Of a DNA stretch of 26,167 nt, positions 22,294 to 26,167 are shown piece after piece (positions within the stretch are counted from its first letter, which is position 1; each line of letters begins with the position of its first letter). The notes under the pieces were generated by a model. The model was given only the letters and a program-made list of their open reading frames with translations. It had not been told where the DNA came from and searched no databases. A program made the position numbers and the translations under genes. The stretch lies in the IMG/VR virus record IMGVR_UViG_3300030451_000031, positions 1-26,167 of that record; one strand, written 5' to 3'. The DNA comes from a virus.

Positions 22294-23835
22294 TTATCTT
22301 CTTGCTCCTACTTGATATTCTAATCCGAAACCTCTTAACGCATATGGTGCAGAAGTTCCGTTATCATTAACTCTAAGTGCTATAGTAAATCCTGAACCTT
22401 CGACAGATTGTCTAAGTAATGGTTCTGCCTGACCACCATAAGTTGATACACCGTAAGTAGCACTACCATATACGGCAGCTACATCTCCTGCAGATAAAGA
22501 ATAAGCTGCAGGTCTTGGTGTATTAGGGTCTTCGTAATCATACCTTAATAATAAGTCTGCATTGATTGAAGACTCAGGTTTATAACTAACAAGAACACGT
22601 TGCATATGTTTACGTATTCCTGCATCTCCAAAACCTAAATCAGGACTTCTGTACTTACCATCTATAGAAGTTCCATCAAAGTCATTACCACTTTCTTGTT
22701 CATAAACAAATCCATCAAATCCACCATGTATTATTGTTGTTCCAGTCGTGTCAACAAATGTAGATGTTGACGATGGTTTTATACCTTTTAGTTTAGCAAA
22801 TTCAAATTGTTGTCCTCTTAAAGAACAAATAGCACCTTCTGTTATAGATTCAGGTATTCCTGCCTTAGAAAAAAATACTCTGTATTGAGTTTTATTTGGT
22901 ATTACTAAAGACGTAAAATTAGTAGCAGTTGCTATGTTATCATTAAACAAAGGTTGAACAGTAGCACTTATAGTTCCTAATTCAACGTCACCAATTCTTG
23001 CAGTACCAGCAACTGTTCTTAATCCATCAGGTGCTAAGAAAATTAAATCACCTGCAAATTCTTGTATTGTCTGTCCATTTACACATCCTATATCTCTTGT
23101 TACAGGTATTACTGCAAAATCAGAGGCTGATGTGCCTGATAATTTAAATATTCTATTTTCACAAAAGATAAATAAATCTTCTCGGAAAACTTTAAGACCG
23201 ACAATAGTATCATCAACTAAAAAATTACTAGCAGGTAAAGTTCCTGAAGTGCTAAAATCGGTCTCATCAAGACCTTTACTTATTACAACTTCTTGTGGTT
23301 TACCTGACATACCTGCATAAACCATGTGATTCTTAAATGCTTTTACAAACTTAGCACCTGCCACTGAAGTTGATATTTCTCCAGTACCAGCTGAACTTAT
23401 ATCTGTTGCTGTAAAAGATGTGTTAAATACTGTCGGTGCATTATTACTACCACTAGCGACTATAAACTTATCAGTGCCATCAAAATTAAATATTTCAAAA
23501 TCATAAACACCTGCACTTGTTCTTCCTGTAGCTATAGCTGACCAAGAATTATTACCTGCAGTTGCAGTAAATATTTTTTCACCTCTTGCAGCAACAATCT
23601 TATTGTTAAATTTTATAGATAATAAAACTGCTTCTGTTGAGGCACTTGTTTGTGGCACAATATTATCAACAAGTTTAGTAAATCCATTTATTCTTCTATA
23701 TCCACCTTGTATATCAGGTTCAAAGTTTTGTAACTCTAATGCCTCTCCCGGTTGCATAGCAAACGTAGATTTATTTAAAACTAACCCACCCTGTAACGGA
23801 AAGTTTACAGGTGTTACTTGTGATGTATCAGGCAT
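22294..23835 (-). CDS. Tail nozzle / tail tube distal protein (gp12-like)
   Basis: A 513-residue protein opening MPDTSQVTPVNFPLQGGLVL, then NKSTFAMQPGEALELQNFEP, then GGYRRINGF. This start is typical of podovirus tail nozzle or stabilisation proteins (T7 gp12, P22 gp10 type), which build the beta-propeller-like lower tail. The body is full of short beta strands with Gly/Asp turns (NKIVAARGEKIFTA, FDGTDKFIVASGSN, FREDLFIFCENRIFKLSGTS, GDLIFLAPDGLRTVAG), in line with a propeller. It overlaps its upstream neighbour, the adaptor gene, by one base, which matches the T7 order gp11-gp12. The protein would anchor the fibres encoded just after it. Confidence 0.8.
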   Translation of the reverse strand: MPDTSQVTPVNFPLQGGLVLNKSTFAMQPGEALELQNFEPDIQGGYRRINGFTKLVDNIVPQTSASTEAVLLSIKFNNKIVAARGEKIFTATAGNNSWSAIATGRTSAGVYDFEIFNFDGTDKFIVASGSNNAPTVFNTSFTATDISSAGTGEISTSVAGAKFVKAFKNHMVYAGMSGKPQEVVISKGLDETDFSTSGTLPASNFLVDDTIVGLKVFREDLFIFCENRIFKLSGTSASDFAVIPVTRDIGCVNGQTIQEFAGDLIFLAPDGLRTVAGTARIGDVELGTISATVQPLFNDNIATATNFTSLVIPNKTQYRVFFSKAGIPESITEGAICSLRGQQFEFAKLKGIKPSSTSTFVDTTGTTIIHGGFDGFVYEQESGNDFDGTSIDGKYRSPDLGFGDAGIRKHMQRVLVSYKPESSINADLLLRYDYEDPNTPRPAAYSLSAGDVAAVYGSATYGVSTYGGQAEPLLRQSVEGSGFTIALRVNDNGTSAPYALRGFGLEYQVGARR

Positions 23836-24776
23836 TAAACTGTCCTACCAATAATGTTTGTTGTGCTATATGCTCCCACTCTTGGTATAAAAGTAGACCT
23901 TACATAGTCAAACTTGTTTACTAACAATGTTTGCATGTTCTTTATGCCTTGATCAAATCTGTCAAAATTTAATTGATACTGTGATGTTTCGCCTCTGTAT
24001 TGATATACAAATGCAGTTGCACCATCGATTATAACAGGATCAAATCTCTCAGGTATACTTGTTGTATCTCCATGTGCAGATAATTCTGTTGGAAAAGTAA
24101 AAAAATCAAATTTTACAGAATATGATTTATCAGGAAAAGGATAAAATAAATAGTTATTGTCAGGAGTTCTAACTACATATTCAGGTATACCACCTTTACT
24201 AAATTGTGCTACTGTTACTCCACTAGCTATAGAAGCAGCAGTTGTGCTAAAAGCACCTCTTGTACAACCTGTAAATGTTGTGCTACTACCAATTCCAGTA
24301 TAACTTATTTGTTCATTACCAATGTGTAAAGTCCCTGCAGAATCAAATCCTGAGGTACTTGCCACTGTTATAGTTGTTACACTATCTGTGTGTGTTGTGC
24401 TTGTTGTTGTAGTGTTTATTTCATCTTCTTGATCTATAACACTATTTATGTATTCATTGTAATCAAGTTGATTTAATCTATATCCTGAGTTGCCTAAATC
24501 ACTATCTTTGACTATTCTAAATGTATTATAATCTATTGTTTTAGTTGATGTCGGAACTGTGTATCTTACCACACCTGCAGTTAAAGTTTTAGTCTCTGTG
24601 CTATGATTAAAAGGATAATTAAATTCTCTTTGATTAATATATCTTATAGCTTCGTTTACTGCGTTTTGAGCTTGAACTTGTATTCCTCTAGCATTTACAA
24701 AAGATGAAGAAGTTAATTGTACTTCGTTCAACCTTGCCAAAGTTTTATTTGTAAGAGAAAGAAAAGTTCCTGACAT
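23835..24776 (-). CDS. Tail adaptor protein (gp11-like) with inserted beta domain
   Basis: A 313-residue protein with helical N-terminal sequence (LTNKTLARLNEVQL, AQNAVNEAIRYINQREFNYP) and a C-terminal half (GIPEYVVRTPDNNYLFYPFP, VKFDFFTFPTEL, FVYQYRGETSQYQLNFDRFD) typical of podovirus head-tail adaptors such as T7 gp11. Residues 121-190 look foreign: a Thr-rich lead (TTTTSTTHTD) and an Ile/Gly domain (TITVASTSGFDSAGTLHIGN, EQISYTGIG, TFTGCTRGAF). This domain type occurs as an insert in other marine phage tail proteins. The gene follows the capsid-side terminator and precedes the nozzle. It would link portal to tail. Confidence 0.75.
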   Translation of the reverse strand: MSGTFLSLTNKTLARLNEVQLTSSSFVNARGIQVQAQNAVNEAIRYINQREFNYPFNHSTETKTLTAGVVRYTVPTSTKTIDYNTFRIVKDSDLGNSGYRLNQLDYNEYINSVIDQEDEINTTTTSTTHTDSVTTITVASTSGFDSAGTLHIGNEQISYTGIGSSTTFTGCTRGAFSTTAASIASGVTVAQFSKGGIPEYVVRTPDNNYLFYPFPDKSYSVKFDFFTFPTELSAHGDTTSIPERFDPVIIDGATAFVYQYRGETSQYQLNFDRFDQGIKNMQTLLVNKFDYVRSTFIPRVGAYSTTNIIGRTV

Positions 24777-24796
24777 TTGTAATTCCTAAGTGTAAA

Positions 24797-24820
24797 GAGG
24801 AGCAAGTTGCCCTGCTCCCC
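24797..24820 (-). terminator. Intrinsic terminator between capsid and tail genes
   Basis: On the minus strand GGGGAGCA and TGCTCCTC can pair over eight base pairs (one G-T wobble) around an eight-base loop, followed by TTTACACTT. It starts seven bases after the TAA of the capsid-associated gene and precedes the adaptor gene. The U tract is interrupted, so termination is probably partial, as with the T7 terminator after gene 10. Confidence 0.6.
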
Positions 24821-24827
24821 TAAATAG

Positions 24828-25358
24828 TTACGCTAACTGGTCTCTATCGACCTCATCAGGCTTATCATCTAGTCCATGACCTGCTAAATCAATAACAGTT
24901 GCATAAACTCTGAGTCTGCCTGTAGCTGGAGCAGCACCTGCAATCTTACAATCAATAGTGTCTGTAGTAGTTACAAACTGAGTGTAAGTTGAAGCGGCAC
25001 TTCCTACAACAGTGTTAGTTTGACCATTAGTTCCTGCTGCACAAAAACCTGTAGAGGTTATATCTGCACCATCAATAATGTCATCACCACCATCAAAGTC
25101 CATGTCAAGAGTACAACTTGAAGTAAATGCTTTCATTACTTCTGCACCTGCATTCAAGACTAAAGTATTTGCTGGGATTTCTAACACCTGAAAGATGTCT
25201 CCATCTGAAAAACTGCCACCTGCTGCTACTAACGCATCAATATCAAGGTAAGCCTCAATATTTCTCATGACGTTACTATTCTTCATAGAAGGCATAGCTA
25301 CGATAGAGTCGGAAAATACACCAGTGGTATCTTTAGAGGTTAAATCAAAAGTTGCCAT
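24828..25358 (-). CDS. Capsid-associated (decoration-like) protein, 176 aa
   Basis: The protein begins MATFDLTSKDTTGVFSDSIV and consists of beta strands with Gly, Ala and Asp turns (FQVLEIPANTLVLNAGAEV, LDMDFDGGDDIID, TGRLRVYATVIDLAGHG), and ends in an acidic tail (DDKPDEVDRDQ). It contains cysteines at three to four positions that might form no disulfide in the cytosol. It lies 11 bases downstream of the major capsid gene and upstream of the terminator, the usual slot for a head decoration protein or a minor head protein. Proteins of this type are known from marine phage virions, but its exact place in the particle is inferred. Confidence 0.6.
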   Translation of the reverse strand: MATFDLTSKDTTGVFSDSIVAMPSMKNSNVMRNIEAYLDIDALVAAGGSFSDGDIFQVLEIPANTLVLNAGAEVMKAFTSSCTLDMDFDGGDDIIDGADITSTGFCAAGTNGQTNTVVGSAASTYTQFVTTTDTIDCKIAGAAPATGRLRVYATVIDLAGHGLDDKPDEVDRDQLA

Positions 25359-25369
25359 TTATATCTCCC

Positions 25370-26167
25370 TTACGCTACGTTATATTTAGCAGTTACGATT
25401 GCCTCAGGTCTGAGAATCTTTCTGCCATACAAATGCATACCACGAACAATATCAGCGAAAGAGTCAGGGTCTCTGTATGTCTCTGTCTTATTGATTTGCT
25501 CTGCAGTAGCTACTGCTGAACTATGTCCTGCAACGATAACTCCATAGTTGGAGTTTTGGTTTGCTGTACCTGTTGTTCCCGGACCTGTTCCAACTGCAGG
25601 TAGGTTATTTGACATGTATACGTCAAAACCATGTATTCTTCCTACAGATAGACCTTGTCTTAATCCACCTGACTCACCGAAGTCACCATTTAAAAGACGA
25701 GAATCTTCATCTTTTAAGACTTCAATAAATGTTGGATGTAAGACTAACCATCTTCCATCAGTGTCTACAAACTGTGTATCAAGCAGTCTGCCCATTCTTG
25801 CAATGATTTGCAATGGTGTAGCAGTTGTTGTTGCTTGAGCAGTTGCACCACCCATTCTTGGAGCTATCGGTATAGAATGATCTCCTGCACTACCTGTAGT
25901 AATGTTTCCGAAGTCACCCTTCTTTAGCTTCATGCTTGTCAACAATTCGTCTGAACCTGCAGTTGATACTGCTTTAGTTCCGTTAACTGTTGAGTTCGCT
26001 GAACTTGCAACTGCATTATTAGATGCCTGTGCAAATCCTGATAGATAACCAAGTACGTCTTGATCGTAGTTATCTTTTAGTCTGTAACCTGCTCTGTCAC
26101 TTGCGAGTTGAGAGAAGTTTACGTGACTGTGAGCCTCTTCAATATCGTCTATCTTGAAAGCAAAATA
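25370..26167 (-). CDS. Major capsid protein, C-terminal part (cut by window end)
   Basis: A clean frame runs from the window edge (first codon TAT at 26167-26165) to the TAA at 25370-25372. The TTG at 25945 is internal: upstream of it the frame continues FKIDDIEEAHSHVNFSQLAS, then DRAGYRLKDNYDQDVLGYLS. This is a typical marine podovirus major capsid stretch. Downstream, RWLVLHPTFIEVLKDEDSRL, SVGRIHGFDVYMSNNLPA and a C-terminal GRKILRPEAIVTAKYNV support a HK97-fold capsid protein. 265 codons are visible, and the N-terminal part is missing. The gene begins the virion operon visible here. It builds the icosahedral head. Confidence 0.88.
   Translation of the reverse strand, partial: YFAFKIDDIEEAHSHVNFSQLASDRAGYRLKDNYDQDVLGYLSGFAQASNNAVASSANSTVNGTKAVSTAGSDELLTSMKLKKGDFGNITTGSAGDHSIPIAPRMGGATAQATTTATPLQIIARMGRLLDTQFVDTDGRWLVLHPTFIEVLKDEDSRLLNGDFGESGGLRQGLSVGRIHGFDVYMSNNLPAVGTGPGTTGTANQNSNYGVIVAGHSSAVATAEQINKTETYRDPDSFADIVRGMHLYGRKILRPEAIVTAKYNVA

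Noticed and set aside
25370-25945. 191-residue version of the capsid protein starting at TTG 25945
   Set aside because: The frame stays open to the window end and upstream codons give a typical capsid sequence, so the TTG is an internal leucine codon.

Overview
The window looks like part of the genome of an uncultured, AT-rich marine podovirus (short-tailed, T7-like order of virion genes). It probably infects a marine alphaproteobacterium (SAR116, SAR11 or Roseobacter type). This rests on gene content: a family A DNA polymerase, a single-stranded-DNA-binding-like protein, two PD-(D/E)XK nucleases, a DUF3310 protein and a class II ribonucleotide reductase, facing a structural block whose sequence style (LamG/SPRY fibres, MPYIG-type and AELNILDGVT fibres, a major capsid protein with a DDIEEAHSHVN stretch) is common in marine phages. 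The combination recalls the HMO-2011-type group, but that assignment is from memory and would need a terminase, polymerase or capsid tree. Both ends are cut inside genes: the polymerase C-terminus at the left and the capsid N-terminus at the right.

Left arm, 1-5814, plus strand: a tightly packed nucleotide and DNA metabolism operon. Order: polymerase tail, ssDNA-binding-like protein, RecB/Cas4-like nuclease, small resolvase-like nuclease, a hypothetical protein, DUF3310, a 55-residue protein (2882-3049) below the usual size cut-off, B12-dependent ribonucleotide reductase, then four small proteins. One of these resembles ribosome modulation factor and one is a small membrane protein in an unusually GC-rich patch. 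Most junctions overlap or are separated by only a few bases. The likely job is to recycle and reduce nucleotides and to replicate, recombine and process phage DNA.

Right arm, 26167-5807, minus strand: the virion module. Read in the direction of transcription it encodes major capsid protein, a small capsid-associated protein, an intrinsic terminator, tail adaptor with an inserted domain, tail nozzle, a long repeat-rich fibre, an excellent sigma-70 promoter, then a cluster of fibre, receptor-binding and fibre-assembly proteins. A one-TM coiled-coil protein (possible lysis protein) follows. Last come a glutamine/alanine-rich hendecad-repeat protein and two large internal proteins, positional counterparts of T7 gp14, gp15 and gp16. 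A terminator just after the capsid genes matches T7 logic.

The two arms converge and their last genes overlap by 8 bp at 5807-5814, with no terminator between them. No stretch over about 60 bp lacks a gene, and I see no tRNA, CRISPR array, insertion sequence, integrase or attachment site. No terminase, portal, RNA polymerase or recognisable endolysin lies in the window. I see no clear new defence or counter-defence system. The most interesting items are the promoter/terminator architecture, the RMF-like small protein, the repeat modules in the fibres and ejection protein, and the small uncharacterised genes flanking the reductase.
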